64,000 bases of DNA from Bradyrhizobium symbiodeficiens (GTDB lineage: Bacteria; Pseudomonadota; Alphaproteobacteria; Rhizobiales; Xanthobacteraceae). The notes beneath the pieces are model-generated. The model made no database searches and was not told the DNA's origin. It saw only the letters and a list, made by a program, of their open reading frames with translations. Position 1 is the stretch's first letter. Each line of letters begins with the position of its first letter. Where the stretch lies: positions 1,242,501-1,306,500 of the forward strand of contig NZ_CP029427.2 of assembly GCF_002266465.3 (NCBI RefSeq), in the 5' to 3' direction. This document shows positions 45,397-53,886 of this stretch, in pieces. A program made the translations under genes and the position numbers.

Positions 45397-45771
45397 TGAA
45401 AGAATCATGCGGACGGCCGAGGCCGGAACCGCTAAAAGACTCGCCAAATCCAAGGTTTGGCGGCAAAAACAGGGTTAATCGAGGCTTAACGGTCTTGTAG
45501 CACTTTGGCCCCCAGGCGGCCGCAGGCAGAACAGACGCGTCAGGAATGAATCCGCGCAATCACTGTTGGCACTTCACCTGCATCCGCTGCGACAAAGAGG
45601 CTCACGAAGCGTTAGGCAAATCCGGCGAGAGAAGGGTCGGGGTGGCGAGAGATGTGCGCGCCGCCCTTTCCGTGTCGAGATCTGGCGAAGCGAGAGCGTC
45701 GAGCAACAGGTTCAAGTGATTTCACGCGGGCGCGGCAAGCGTCTCGCATGAAGCGCGTTTAGGAGCAATGG
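45397..45771. other. dnaG-rpoD intergenic region with a hairpin
   Basis: No convincing gene. A perfect 7-bp hairpin (CGCCAAA-tccaagg-TTTGGCG, 45442-45462) lies 45 bases after dnaG, without a T-run; it may moderate read-through. The rest probably holds rpoD promoters. The ATG of rpoD follows AGGAGCA. Confidence 0.5.
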
Positions 45772-47931
45772 ATGGCCACCAAGGCAAAGACGCTGCAGGC
45801 GAAGGACAAGGAAAAAGACGACAAGGCAGCGGACGCGCCGGAGAAGGACTCCCAGGACGCGCCGTCTCCCTTGCTCGATCTGTCCGACGCGGCAGTGAAG
45901 AAGATGATCAAGCAGGCCAAGAAGCGCGGCTTCGTGACCTTCGATCAGCTCAACGAAGTTTTGCCGTCCGACCAGACCTCGCCCGAGCAGATCGAGGACA
46001 TCATGTCGATGCTCTCGGACATGGGCATCAACGTCACCGAAGCCGACGATAGCGAAGGCGAAGAGGACAAGGACGAGGGCGGCGAGGACGAGACCGACAA
46101 CGAGCTCGTCGAGGTCACGCAGAAGGCCGTCACCGAGGTCAAGAAGAGCGAGCCGGGCGAGCGCACCGACGACCCCGTGCGCATGTATCTGCGCGAGATG
46201 GGCACGGTCGAGCTGCTCTCCCGCGAAGGCGAAATCGCCATCGCCAAGCGCATCGAAGCCGGCCGCGAGGCGATGATCGCAGGTCTCTGCGAAAGCCCGC
46301 TGAGCTTCCAGGCCATCATCATCTGGCGCGACGAGCTCAACGAAGGCAAGATCTTCCTTCGCGACATCATCGATCTCGAAGCCACCTATGCCGGCCCCGA
46401 CGCCAAGGCCGGCATGAACAATGCGATGATCGCGGGTCCTACCGGCGAGAACGGCGAAGCGCCCGCCGAGGGCGGCCAGGCCGCCGCGACCGGTGCGCCC
46501 GCGCATGTCGCCCCGCCCGCAGCGCCGCCGGCGCCGACCCCGTTCCGCGCCGGGCAACCCGCCCCCGGCGGCAGCCCGGCTGGCGAGGCCAAGGATCCGG
46601 CCGAGTCCGCCGCCGAAGCCGACATGGACGAGGACGACGAGTTCGAGAACCAGATGTCGCTTGCGGCGATCGAGGCCGAGCTCAAGCCGAAGGTCGTCGA
46701 GATCTTCGACAAGATCGCCGACAGCTACAAGAAGCTCCGCAAGCTGCAGGAGCAGGACATCCAGAACCAGCTCGAGAGCACCTCGCACGGGCCCTCGCTC
46801 TCGCCGCATCAGGAGCGGAAGTACCGCAAGCTCAAGGACGAGATTATCGTCGAGGTGAAGTCGCTGCGCCTGAACCAGGCGCGTATCGATTCACTGGTCG
46901 AGCAGCTCTACGACATCAACAAGCGCCTCGTTTCGTACGAGGGCCGGCTGATGCGTCTCGCCGACAGCCACGGCGTCGCGCGCGAGGACTTCCTGCGCAA
47001 CTACACCGGCTCGGAGCTCGATCCGCGCTGGCTCAACCGTGTCTCGAAGCTTTCGGCCAAGGGCTGGAAGAATTTCGTCCATCACGAGAAGGACCGGATC
47101 AAGGACCTCCGCCACGAGGTGCATCAGCTCGCGGCGCTGACCGGCCTCGAGATCATCGAGTTCCGCAAGATCGTGCACTCCGTGCAGAAGGGCGAGCGCG
47201 AAGCTCGCCAGGCCAAGAAGGAGATGGTGGAAGCCAACCTCCGTCTCGTGATCTCGATCGCCAAGAAATACACCAACCGCGGCCTGCAATTCCTCGACCT
47301 GATCCAGGAAGGCAACATCGGCCTGATGAAGGCGGTCGACAAGTTCGAGTACCGCCGCGGCTACAAGTTCTCGACCTACGCCACGTGGTGGATCCGGCAG
47401 GCGATCACGCGCAGCATTGCGGACCAGGCCCGCACCATCCGCATCCCCGTGCATATGATCGAGACGATCAACAAGATCGTGCGCACGTCCCGCCAGATGC
47501 TCAACGAGATCGGCCGCGAGCCGACCCCGGAAGAGCTCGCCGAAAAGCTCGGCATGCCCTTGGAGAAGGTCCGCAAGGTCCTCAAGATCGCCAAGGAGCC
47601 GCTGTCGCTGGAGACGCCGGTCGGCGACGAAGAGGATTCACACCTCGGCGATTTCATCGAGGACAAGAACGCGATCTTGCCGATCGACGCCGCGATCCAG
47701 TCGAACCTGCGCGAAACCACCACGCGCGTGCTCGCCTCGCTCACCCCGCGCGAAGAGCGCGTGCTCCGCATGCGCTTCGGCATCGGCATGAACACCGACC
47801 ATACGCTGGAAGAAGTGGGCCAGCAGTTCTCGGTGACGAGAGAGCGTATTCGCCAGATCGAAGCGAAGGCGCTTAGGAAGCTGAAGCATCCGTCAAGGTC
47901 GCGGAAGCTGCGGAGCTTCTTGGATAATTGA
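45772..47931 (+). CDS. rpoD: RNA polymerase sigma factor RpoD (sigma-70)
   Basis: A 719-residue housekeeping sigma factor. Region 1.1 (about 35-110) includes [17 protein letters not shown]. Then come region 1.2 ([20 protein letters not shown]), an Ala/Pro-rich non-conserved insert (about 225-280), region 2 with [19 protein letters not shown], region 3, and region 4 with [19 protein letters not shown]. coli sigma-70 has 613 residues; the extra length is mainly the insert and the acidic N-terminal linker. It sits downstream of dnaG as in the macromolecular-synthesis arrangement. A terminator follows. Confidence 0.97.
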   Translation: MATKAKTLQAKDKEKDDKAADAPEKDSQDAPSPLLDLSDAAVKKMIKQAKKRGFVTFDQLNEVLPSDQTSPEQIEDIMSMLSDMGINVTEADDSEGEEDKDEGGEDETDNELVEVTQKAVTEVKKSEPGERTDDPVRMYLREMGTVELLSREGEIAIAKRIEAGREAMIAGLCESPLSFQAIIIWRDELNEGKIFLRDIIDLEATYAGPDAKAGMNNAMIAGPTGENGEAPAEGGQAAATGAPAHVAPPAAPPAPTPFRAGQPAPGGSPAGEAKDPAESAAEADMDEDDEFENQMSLAAIEAELKPKVVEIFDKIADSYKKLRKLQEQDIQNQLESTSHGPSLSPHQERKYRKLKDEIIVEVKSLRLNQARIDSLVEQLYDINKRLVSYEGRLMRLADSHGVAREDFLRNYTGSELDPRWLNRVSKLSAKGWKNFVHHEKDRIKDLRHEVHQLAALTGLEIIEFRKIVHSVQKGEREARQAKKEMVEANLRLVISIAKKYTNRGLQFLDLIQEGNIGLMKAVDKFEYRRGYKFSTYATWWIRQAITRSIADQARTIRIPVHMIETINKIVRTSRQMLNEIGREPTPEELAEKLGMPLEKVRKVLKIAKEPLSLETPVGDEEDSHLGDFIEDKNAILPIDAAIQSNLRETTTRVLASLTPREERVLRMRFGIGMNTDHTLEEVGQQFSVTRERIRQIEAKALRKLKHPSRSRKLRSFLDN

Positions 47932-47951
47932 TCCAAGCATCCTTCAAAACG

Positions 47952-47980
47952 AAAACGGCGGGCCGAGGCCCGCCGTTTTT
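47952..47980 (+). terminator. Terminator of rpoD
   Basis: AAAACGGCGGGCC / GGCCCGCCGTTTT, a 13-bp stem with a 2-base loop and a T-tract, 20 bases after the rpoD stop. Confidence 0.9.
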
Positions 47981-48005
47981 GTTTGCCGTGGGAGAAGTTG
48001 AAGGC

Positions 48006-48242
48006 CTACTTCTTCTTCACCCCCACCCGCTCGAGCCGCTTGATCTCGAGCGCCGGCTTGCCGCTCTTTTCGGCGATCTCGCGGTCCTGCTCCATGATGA
48101 AGGCGCGGGCGGGTTCGTCGCCGTCGAGGCCGCCGAGCAGTTCCGAGGGAACGCGGCGGTTGGAGCGCTGGGAATCGTCTTCATAGAAGACGTTGAAGAA
48201 GGCGAATTCGCCTTTGGGGTTGGTTCCGGGTTTCTTGGCCAT
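48006..48242 (-). CDS. Small conserved protein (78 aa)
   Basis: A 78-residue charged protein: MAKKPGTNPKGEFAFFNVF, YEDDSQRSNRRVPSELLGGL and a tail ending KRLERVGVKKK. It looks cytoplasmic, with a short beta segment near the start and a helical tail. Codon use fits the core genome. It is convergent with rpoD, with its stop 75 bases from that of rpoD. I know no function. Confidence 0.75.
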   Translation of the reverse strand: MAKKPGTNPKGEFAFFNVFYEDDSQRSNRRVPSELLGGLDGDEPARAFIMEQDREIAEKSGKPALEIKRLERVGVKKK

Positions 48243-48795
48243 GGGCGGCTTGTCGTCGATTGGCGGGCCGCAGTCAAATGACTTTGGCGGTCTCCGACGT
48301 CAGTCCGGCCCCGAACGCGACGGGAATTGGTGTGGCTGATCGAAATCCAGCTGCGGGGATGTGCCGGGCGCCTGCCGCGGCGCCCCCTCGATGGGCCCTT
48401 GGCTCGACGACCCTTGTTCAGCCAGCGCTTGAATCAATAAACGGCGGGCCGAAGCCCGCCGTCTATTCTTGGTCTTCAGCGTCGCCCGGGGCTGGCGGGG
48501 CGACAACCTAAAATAGAAGGCTATAGAAGGCGCCCTGCGATGGCAAGCAAATCATGGCGGCGTCGATGTCGCAGTGAGCGGATCAGATATGCGTTGGCCG
48601 CGACCTGCGGTTTCGATTCACGTCGAAGCAATTGTTTAGACCGCCAAACCAATTTGTTCCTCTCGCCGGCCCTCGCAATGCAGCGCGCGTGACGCGCTGT
48701 GCCGACAGTTGCACCAGCCTGCACATCTTCCCGCATGCGTGCAGATGATGCAGGCTGACATATGTAAACGGGCCTCACGCTTCTCGGCGCGCGCA
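48243..48795. other. Gene-free stretch with one hairpin
   Basis: About 550 bases with no credible gene. A stem ACGGCGGGC / GCCCGCCGT is centred near 48451 and resembles the rpoD terminator, without a clear T-run. A run of palindromic bits lies at 48690-48760. It is possibly a remnant intergenic region or an unannotated small-RNA locus. Confidence 0.4.
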
Positions 48796-49140
48796 TCATT
48801 TTGGCCGCGTGCGCTGCGCCACCTCCTGCATGGCGAGCCGCGATCCGTGTCCGCCGCTCTTGCCGCCGTCCTCGTTGCGTCCCTGCGCCATGATCGCGCT
48901 GCCCATCGCGGCCGAGCCGAAGGTGATGAGAAAGGAGGCGAGCAGCAGCGCGAGCGCAATGCCGGGCGAGCTGTCGGCGAAGATCAGCTCGCGCAGATGA
49001 CCGGGGTTGAGCCAGAGCAGCCCGCCGACGAGGATCGTCGCGGCGCAGGCGCCGATCGCGAGGTTGATGGCGAGCAGGCGGAACAGCGGGATGCGGAGGA
49101 GGGAGGGGCGAGAAGTTCGATTGGGCTGATGGTTGGGCAT
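48796..49140 (-). CDS. Small membrane protein (114 aa)
   Basis: A 114-residue protein with two clear transmembrane helices: FRLLAINLAIGACAATILVGGLL and GIALALLLASFLITFGSAAMG. A short basic N-terminus (MPNHQPNRTSRPS) precedes them and a polar tail (RNEDGGKSGGHGSRL) follows. A start 15 bases upstream (MKRPAMPNH) is possible. No known family, probably inner membrane. Confidence 0.7.
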   Translation of the reverse strand: MPNHQPNRTSRPSLLRIPLFRLLAINLAIGACAATILVGGLLWLNPGHLRELIFADSSPGIALALLLASFLITFGSAAMGSAIMAQGRNEDGGKSGGHGSRLAMQEVAQRTRPK

Positions 49141-49228
49141 GGCTGGTCGCTTCATGCGGGCTTGATGCGGTGACGGATCGTTCGGCGGCGCGGCGCAAGC
49201 AACAATCATAGCGCAAACTCTCTCGTCC

Positions 49229-49331
49229 GTCATTCCGGGGCGCGCGCAGCGCGAGCCCGGAATCCATTCATCGACCGTCTCTGCCGCCGGATGGATTCCG
49301 GGCTCGCGACTTCGTCGCGCCCCGGAATGAC
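49229..49331. repeat. Inverted-repeat element (GTCATTCCGG family), second copy
   Basis: Ends GTCATTCCGGGGCGCG and CGCGCCCCGGAATGAC with an internal GGAATCCAT / ATGGATTCC pair, as at 27434-27536. Confidence 0.85.
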
Positions 49332-49409
49332 GGACAGTGGTGATGGCGATACCGCCCCACCTCACGCCGCCGGCGCCACCCGGCCCGCGGCTTCGCGCGC
49401 CTGCGCCGC

Positions 49410-49892
49410 CTATTGCCGCTCCATCATGGTCTGCCAGAGCGTTGCGATGCTCGCTTGCGTCTGCGGTGCGATCAGGCAGTGGCCTTCATTGTCGAAACCG
49501 CAGAACCGCACCGATGGGTCCTTCTTCACCTCCGTCAGCGCCTGGTTGATCATCTCCAGGCAGGTGATGGCCTCGCCGACATCGTGCAGGCGGGTGTGAT
49601 GCAGGATGTCCATCAGGCGGAAGGTCATCACCGCGGGCTGGCCGAAGCTGATGCCGGGACGGCCAAGCTCGAACAGCACGTTGACGGCCGGAAGCACGCC
49701 CCTGATGTGCTCGAGCACGCCGGCGACGTCCTCCACGCTGCAGGCGACGAGATGGGACGCCTGGGGCGGGATGGTCACGGCCGCGCGGGGCGCCGCAAGG
49801 CCGAGCGAAGTGAACACCTCCTGCTCGATCCATTGTCGCACGGCTGCGGGGGCATTGCGGATCTGCTCGGCGGTCAAGGTAATTCCGGTCAT
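49410..49892 (-). CDS. Uncharacterised protein (160 aa)
   Basis: A 160-residue soluble protein. The N-terminus MTGITLTAEQIRNAPAAVRQ leads into a helical region, then VLEHIRGVLPAVNVLFELG, the Gly-containing GISFGQPAVMTFRLMDILHH and a tail with FCGFDNEGHCLIAPQTQ. AGGAGAAG precedes the ATG by 5 bases. There is no signal peptide. I recognise no family. A 15-bp tandem repeat lies upstream between it and the divergent transglycosylase gene. Confidence 0.72.
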   Translation of the reverse strand: MTGITLTAEQIRNAPAAVRQWIEQEVFTSLGLAAPRAAVTIPPQASHLVACSVEDVAGVLEHIRGVLPAVNVLFELGRPGISFGQPAVMTFRLMDILHHTRLHDVGEAITCLEMINQALTEVKKDPSVRFCGFDNEGHCLIAPQTQASIATLWQTMMERQ

Positions 49893-49964
49893 GGACGCTT
49901 CTCCTGAGGCGGCTCCTGTTCGTCGCAGTCTAGGAAGCGGGCGGTGAGATGGATTGATGCGGAT

Positions 49965-50054
49965 CAAGCCTTGTCCTTCCAAGTCTTGTTCTTTCAAGTC
50001 TTGTTCTTTCAAGTCTTGTTCTTTCAAGCCTTGCTCTTTCGGGCCTTGCACTTT
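49965..50054. repeat. 15-bp tandem repeat, six units
   Basis: Six imperfect copies of CAAGTCTTGTTCTTT: unit 1 has CAAGCCTTGTCCTTC, units 2-4 are identical, and units 5 and 6 diverge. The unit length is a multiple of three, so any frame stays open through it. It lies in the divergent gap between the 160-residue gene and the MltB-like gene, 70 bases before the latter's start. Confidence 0.85.
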
Positions 50055-50123
50055 GACGCTCGCTGCTTTCCCGGGCATGATCCGCGCGCTGCTTCGCAGA
50101 AGATTTTTAAGGGATTGCTCCAC

Positions 50124-50930
50124 ATGCTGAGACTGCTTCTCGCCGCCGCGTCCGTTCTTTGTCTGGCCGGCGGGTCGGCGCAGGCCGCGCGCTGCGGCGG
50201 CGATTTCAACGCTTTCGTCGCCAGCATGGCGCAGGAGGCACAGGCCGCCGGCGTCTCTGCAAGCGTGACCAACACCGCGCTCAGCGGTGTCACCCCAGAC
50301 GGCGCGGTGCTCGCCTTCGACCGGCGCCAGCGCCACACCTTCAACAAGAGCTTCGAGCAGTATGTCTCGACCCGAGTCGGCCCCGGCCGCATCAATGGCG
50401 GCCGCGCCCTGCTGCAGCGCCACGCCGCGCTGCTCTCGCGCATCGAGCAGCAGTACGGCGTGCCCCGTTACATCCTGGTCGCGATCTGGGGGCTGGAGAG
50501 CGATTTCGGCAAGGGCGACATCGGCAAGATGCCGGTGGTCCGAACGCTGGCGACGCTCGCGCATGATTGCCGCCGCACCGATCTGTTCCAGGGCGAGCTG
50601 CTCGCCGCGCTGAAGATCGTGCAGCGTGGCGACCTGCCGCTGCGCGACCTGATCGGCGCCTTCGCCGGCGAGATCGGCCAGACCCAGTTCCTGCCGTCCT
50701 CCTACATCAAATACGGCGTCGATTTCGACGGCGACGGCCATGTCGACCTCCGCCACAGCGTCCCCGACGTGCTCGCCTCGACCGCGAATCTGCTCCACAC
50801 CAGCGGCTTCAAGATGGGCCAGCCCTACGGCGAAGGCACCGCCAATTTCGAAGCGATGCGCGAGTGGAACAGGGCGGTGGTGTATCGCAAGACGATCGGC
50901 TATTTCGCCGACCGGCTGGCGGGGCAATGA
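50124..50930 (+). CDS. Lytic murein transglycosylase (MltB-like)
   Basis: A 268-residue exported enzyme with a signal peptide (LRLLLAAASVLCLAGGSAQA). The catalytic domain has YGVPRYILVAIWGLESDFGK with the catalytic Glu in LESDFG, then GEIGQTQFLPSSYIKYGVD and DGHVDLRHSVPDVLAS. These enzymes cleave peptidoglycan to 1,6-anhydro sugars. I start it at MLRLLLAAAS, although an open frame runs back through the tandem repeat. The mature protein lacks the C-terminal peptidoglycan-binding domain of some relatives. Confidence 0.9.
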   Translation: MLRLLLAAASVLCLAGGSAQAARCGGDFNAFVASMAQEAQAAGVSASVTNTALSGVTPDGAVLAFDRRQRHTFNKSFEQYVSTRVGPGRINGGRALLQRHAALLSRIEQQYGVPRYILVAIWGLESDFGKGDIGKMPVVRTLATLAHDCRRTDLFQGELLAALKIVQRGDLPLRDLIGAFAGEIGQTQFLPSSYIKYGVDFDGDGHVDLRHSVPDVLASTANLLHTSGFKMGQPYGEGTANFEAMREWNRAVVYRKTIGYFADRLAGQ

Positions 50931-50943
50931 GAGCGCTGATCTC

Positions 50944-51022
50944 GTAGGGTGGGCAAAGGCGCACTTGCGCCGTGCCCACGCTCTTGGAAAGTCGTGGGCA
51001 CGCTACGCTTTGCCCACCCTAC
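50944..51022. repeat. Inverted-repeat element (GTAGGGTGGGCAAAG family), second copy
   Basis: GTAGGGTGGGCAAAG and CTTTGCCCACCCTAC arms, as at 23840-23934, with an internal CGTGCCCACG / CGTGGGCACG pair. It lies between the convergent transglycosylase and SDR genes. Confidence 0.85.
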
Positions 51023-51056
51023 GACAGCGGGGCGCGAGGCAACGCCATCGCCTCAC

Positions 51057-51887
51057 TCACGTCCCCTTCGCCATCTTCCCCAGCTTCCGCTGCAGCGGCG
51101 CCCAATACGTTGCCGGGCGGAAGCGCTGCAACAGGTCCATGAAGCGGGCGTCGTGGCCGATCAGGATGCGGGGCTCGTTCTTCTCGATACCCCTGATGAT
51201 GCGCAGCGCGGCATCCTTCGGTGTGGTCCTTGCCGCGTTCTCGAACCGCTCGATCGATTGCGCGCGGCGGGAATTGTCGGTGACGCCGACGCCGGTACGC
51301 GAGTTGCGCGCAATCGCGGTGGCGACGCCGCCGGGATGCACGACCGACAGCCTGACCGGACTGCCCGCCACCGCGAGCTCGTGCCGCACGCTCTCGGAGA
51401 AGCCTCGCACCGCGAATTTCGCCGCCGCATAGGCCGATTGGCCCGGCGGCGCGATGATGCCGAAGATCGAGGAGAGGTTGACGATGTGCGCCTCGCTCCT
51501 CGTCTTCAGATGCGGTAGGAAGGCGCGCGTGCCGTGCACCACGCCCCAGAAATTGATGTCGAACAGCCAGTCCATCTGCGCCTGGTCGATCTCCTCGAAC
51601 GAGCCCATCAGCGCCACGCCGGCATTGTTGACGACGATGCCGAGCGCGGGATGCGCGGAGGTCGCCTCATTCGCGAACTGGGCAATGTCGTCGGGCTCGC
51701 CGACGTCGACGCGGTGGACGCTGACCTTGCGCGTTGCCCCGATCTCGGCTGCCAGCGCCTTCAACCCCGCTTCGTCGCGATCGGCCAGCGCGAGATCGCA
51801 GCCGCGTTGCGCAAGCTCGAGGGCCAGTGCGCGGCCAATGCCGCTCGCAGCACCCGTAATGGCGGCAGCGCCGCGAATTGCAGTCAT
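51057..51887 (-). CDS. Short-chain dehydrogenase/reductase (SDR)
   Basis: A 276-residue SDR. The NAD(P) motif is AAITGAASGIGRALALELAQRG, then VVNNAGVALMGSF (structural NNAG). The catalytic Ser is in LSSIFG and the catalytic Tyr and Lys are in QSAYAAAKFAVRGF. The substrate is unknown; it resembles broad-specificity lipid or alcohol dehydrogenases. It begins MTAIRGAAAI. The gene stands alone, divergent from the response regulator. Confidence 0.93.
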   Translation of the reverse strand: MTAIRGAAAITGAASGIGRALALELAQRGCDLALADRDEAGLKALAAEIGATRKVSVHRVDVGEPDDIAQFANEATSAHPALGIVVNNAGVALMGSFEEIDQAQMDWLFDINFWGVVHGTRAFLPHLKTRSEAHIVNLSSIFGIIAPPGQSAYAAAKFAVRGFSESVRHELAVAGSPVRLSVVHPGGVATAIARNSRTGVGVTDNSRRAQSIERFENAARTTPKDAALRIIRGIEKNEPRILIGHDARFMDLLQRFRPATYWAPLQRKLGKMAKGT

Positions 51888-52007
51888 GTCGGTCCCCGGT
51901 CAAGCCCTGTGAGGGGAACTATGCTTTGGATTTTTTCAGAATGGAACCGAACCCTAGGCGAATTCGCCCCTTAACATACCTTACACAAACAAGAACTGGA
52001 GACGCTG

Positions 52008-52382
52008 ATGGGACAGGTACAGCCATTTTGCGCAACAGCGCTGATCGTTGAAGACGACGCCATGCAGCGGGAGATGCTGAGCCTGCTGCTGGAAGAGAGT
52101 GGCTATCAGGTCATCCAGTGCGAAAGCGCCGAGGCCGCCGAGCGCGTGCTCGACAAGAGCGCCGGCGCGCTCTGTCTGATGATGACCGACGTCCAGCTCG
52201 CCGGGCGCATGACCGGCGTCGAACTCGCCCATGTCGCCAAGCACCGCAATCCCAGGCTCGACGTCGTCGTGACCTCCGGCCGTCCGCTGATGCAGCCCTT
52301 GCCCGACGGCGCGAAGTTCTGGGCCAAACCCTGGGCGCCGCTGGACGTGCTCCGCGAAGCGGAGCTCGCGCAGCTGGCGTGA
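52008..52382 (+). CDS. Single-domain response regulator
   Basis: A 124-residue receiver domain with no output domain. The acidic pocket is VEDDAM, the phosphorylated Asp is in MMTDVQLAG, the conserved Thr/Ser is in VVVTSGRP and Lys is in FWAKPWAP. Such stand-alone receivers often carry phosphate between proteins or bind a target directly. No histidine kinase adjoins it; the hybrid kinase at 32 kb is one possible partner. The SDR gene is divergent. Confidence 0.9.
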   Translation: MGQVQPFCATALIVEDDAMQREMLSLLLEESGYQVIQCESAEAAERVLDKSAGALCLMMTDVQLAGRMTGVELAHVAKHRNPRLDVVVTSGRPLMQPLPDGAKFWAKPWAPLDVLREAELAQLA

Positions 52383-52455
52383 GCGTTCTCGAGCCGTCAT
52401 CCCGTTGCGCCCAAGCTGGCTTCCTCACCGCGAGGTGGGCTGATATGGTCCGCCC

Positions 52456-53067
52456 ATGTCCTGGTCCTTCCTGCTCACCTCGCTCATCGTCGTCGCCTCT
52501 CCCGGCACCGGCGTGCTCTACACGCTCGCTGCGGCGCTGACGCGCGGCTCACGCGCCAGTCTCGCGGCCGCCTTCGGCTGCACGCTCGGGATCGTGCCGC
52601 ACATGATGGCTGCCATGCTCGGGCTCGCCGCCGTGCTCCACACCAGCGCGCTCGCCTTTGCCGCGCTGAAATGGGGCGGGGTGCTTTATCTGCTCTACAT
52701 GTCCTGGCAGGCGCTGCGCGAACAAGGGGCGCTGGCGGTCGAGGGCGACATCAGCGAGCGTTCGGTCGGCCGCGTCATCGTCACCGGCTTTCTCATCAAC
52801 ATCCTCAATCCGAAACTGTCGATCTTCTTCCTCGCCTTCCTGCCGCAGTTCATCGCCGCGGACGAATCCCATGTGCTGGCGCGCATGCTGGAATTGAGCG
52901 GCGCCTTCATGGCGATGACCCTTGCGGTGTTCGTCGTCTACGGCCTCTGCGCCGCCTCGGTGCGCGAGCACGTCATCTCCCGCCCGCGCGTCATGGCCTG
53001 GCTGCGCCGCAGCTTCGCCGCCGGTTTCGCCGCGCTCGGCGCCAAGCTGGCGTTCGCGGAGAGGTAG
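52456..53067 (+). CDS. LysE family translocator
   Basis: A 203-residue LysE/RhtB exporter: LLTSLIVVASPGTGVLYTLA, RGSRASLAAAFGCTLGIVPH and LKWGGVLYLLYMSWQALR, with six helices. The short N-terminal motif SPGTGV replaces the PGP of most relatives. It follows the response regulator by 73 bases. Amino-acid or metabolite export; substrate unknown. Confidence 0.9.
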   Translation: MSWSFLLTSLIVVASPGTGVLYTLAAALTRGSRASLAAAFGCTLGIVPHMMAAMLGLAAVLHTSALAFAALKWGGVLYLLYMSWQALREQGALAVEGDISERSVGRVIVTGFLINILNPKLSIFFLAFLPQFIAADESHVLARMLELSGAFMAMTLAVFVVYGLCAASVREHVISRPRVMAWLRRSFAAGFAALGAKLAFAER

Positions 53068-53409
53068 CTTCATCAGGTCGCTCGCGGCTAGGCATTTGCA
53101 CTTGCAGCCATCCTTCGAGACGCCCGCTTTAGGCGGGCTCCTCAGGATGAGGGCGGAGTGCGTAGCGGCTGCTTCAACGGGCACAGTGCCGCTGAGCCTC
53201 ATCCTGAGGAGACCGCCGGAGGCGGTCGTCTCGAAGGACGAGGCGTGCGTTCAGGTGCGGCCGCTATTGGCCCTTGCTCGGTGGTACGATTGAGAGAGCA
53301 AGCCAATAAAAAAGCGGGCCTCGCGCCCGCCACCTTCACACACTCTCAATCGTGACCCGAAGCCCGGGCGGAGCGAGGCTCCACCCGGGCAAAGAAAATA
53401 GAAGCCTCG
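53068..53409. repeat. Inverted-repeat element (TCCTTCGAGAC family), second copy, and flanks
   Basis: 53109-53241 holds CATCCTTCGAGACGCCCGC...CTCCTCAGGATGAGG and an inverted partner CCTCATCCTGAGGAG...GTCTCGAAGGACGAG, as at 7270-7401. The remaining bases include a terminator at 53307-53330 and a CCCGGGCGGAGCGAGG palindrome. No gene is seen. Confidence 0.8.
53307..53330 (-). terminator. Terminator for the Lys-rich microprotein gene
   Basis: GCGGGC / GCCCGC stem ending in a T-run on the minus strand, about 80 bases after the microprotein stop. Confidence 0.6.
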
Positions 53410-53481
53410 TTACTTCTTCTTCGCCGCCTTCTTGGCCTTCTTCGCCTTCTTCTTCACAGCCTTCTTCGCTTTCTTAGCCAT
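53410..53481 (-). CDS. Lysine-rich 23-residue protein
   Basis: After GAAGAGGATCCT the frame encodes a peptide made almost only of Lys and Ala (MAKKAKKAVKKKAKKAKKAA then KKK). It resembles the basic tails of histone H1-like proteins and should bind nucleic acid. The ribosome site and a downstream terminator support expression. Very short lysine-rich frames can arise from repeat slippage, so reality is likely but not certain. Confidence 0.6.
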   Translation of the reverse strand: MAKKAKKAVKKKAKKAKKAAKKK

Positions 53482-53886
53482 AGGATCCTCTTCAGGGTTA
53501 ATGGTGAAACGCGACACGAGGGATGCTCGGCGGAGGGCCAGCCTCGCAACATCCTCGACGACAAGCTCAGCAGATTCGCAGCTCGCTGCCCCGCGCTGTC
53601 ACATCCGTGTCATCGCGTTATCCACAGCTCAGATGCATTTTCGGGTGATTTTGGTGCGCGAATCCGCATCGCGGCACCGGCGATGCCGTCGCCGGCGACA
53701 GGCTTAACGATCCGCCAACAACCCGCGCTCTTCATGAATCCAAAACCAAGGCGGAACTTTCGAGGATCGCGGTGAGACTCCATTAAGCGCGTCACGCGCA
53801 TGGTCGCCCGCAAGAAAACGGGGATGGGTCATGGACGGACGGCTGGCAGGGACGGGGAGCGCGACGCTGCGCATGCCGCACGCCTC
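53482..53886. other. Upstream region of the diguanylate cyclase gene
   Basis: About 400 bases without a separate gene. In its last 87 bases a frame continues into the cyclase gene from an ATG at 53800, so that protein may be 29 residues longer. The first part carries divergent promoter space for the Lys-rich gene. Confidence 0.4.

Noticed and set aside
45566..45751. 61-codon plus frame between dnaG and rpoD
   Set aside because: Arg-rich composition, no ribosome site; it lies in promoter DNA of rpoD.
45712..46809. 365-codon minus frame over rpoD
   Set aside because: It is antisense to the conserved rpoD gene and has a repetitive composition.
48260..48511. 83-codon plus frame and an opposite 68-codon frame
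   Set aside because: Both have random-looking composition and no ribosome site; they overlap a hairpin.
49965..50054. Repeat array as a CRISPR
   Set aside because: Units are 15 bp and directly contiguous, with no spacers and no cas genes.
49410..50927. 505-codon minus frame that includes the 160-residue gene
   Set aside because: Its first 345 codons are antisense to the transglycosylase gene and cross the tandem repeat. Only the last 160 codons, with their own ribosome site, look coding.
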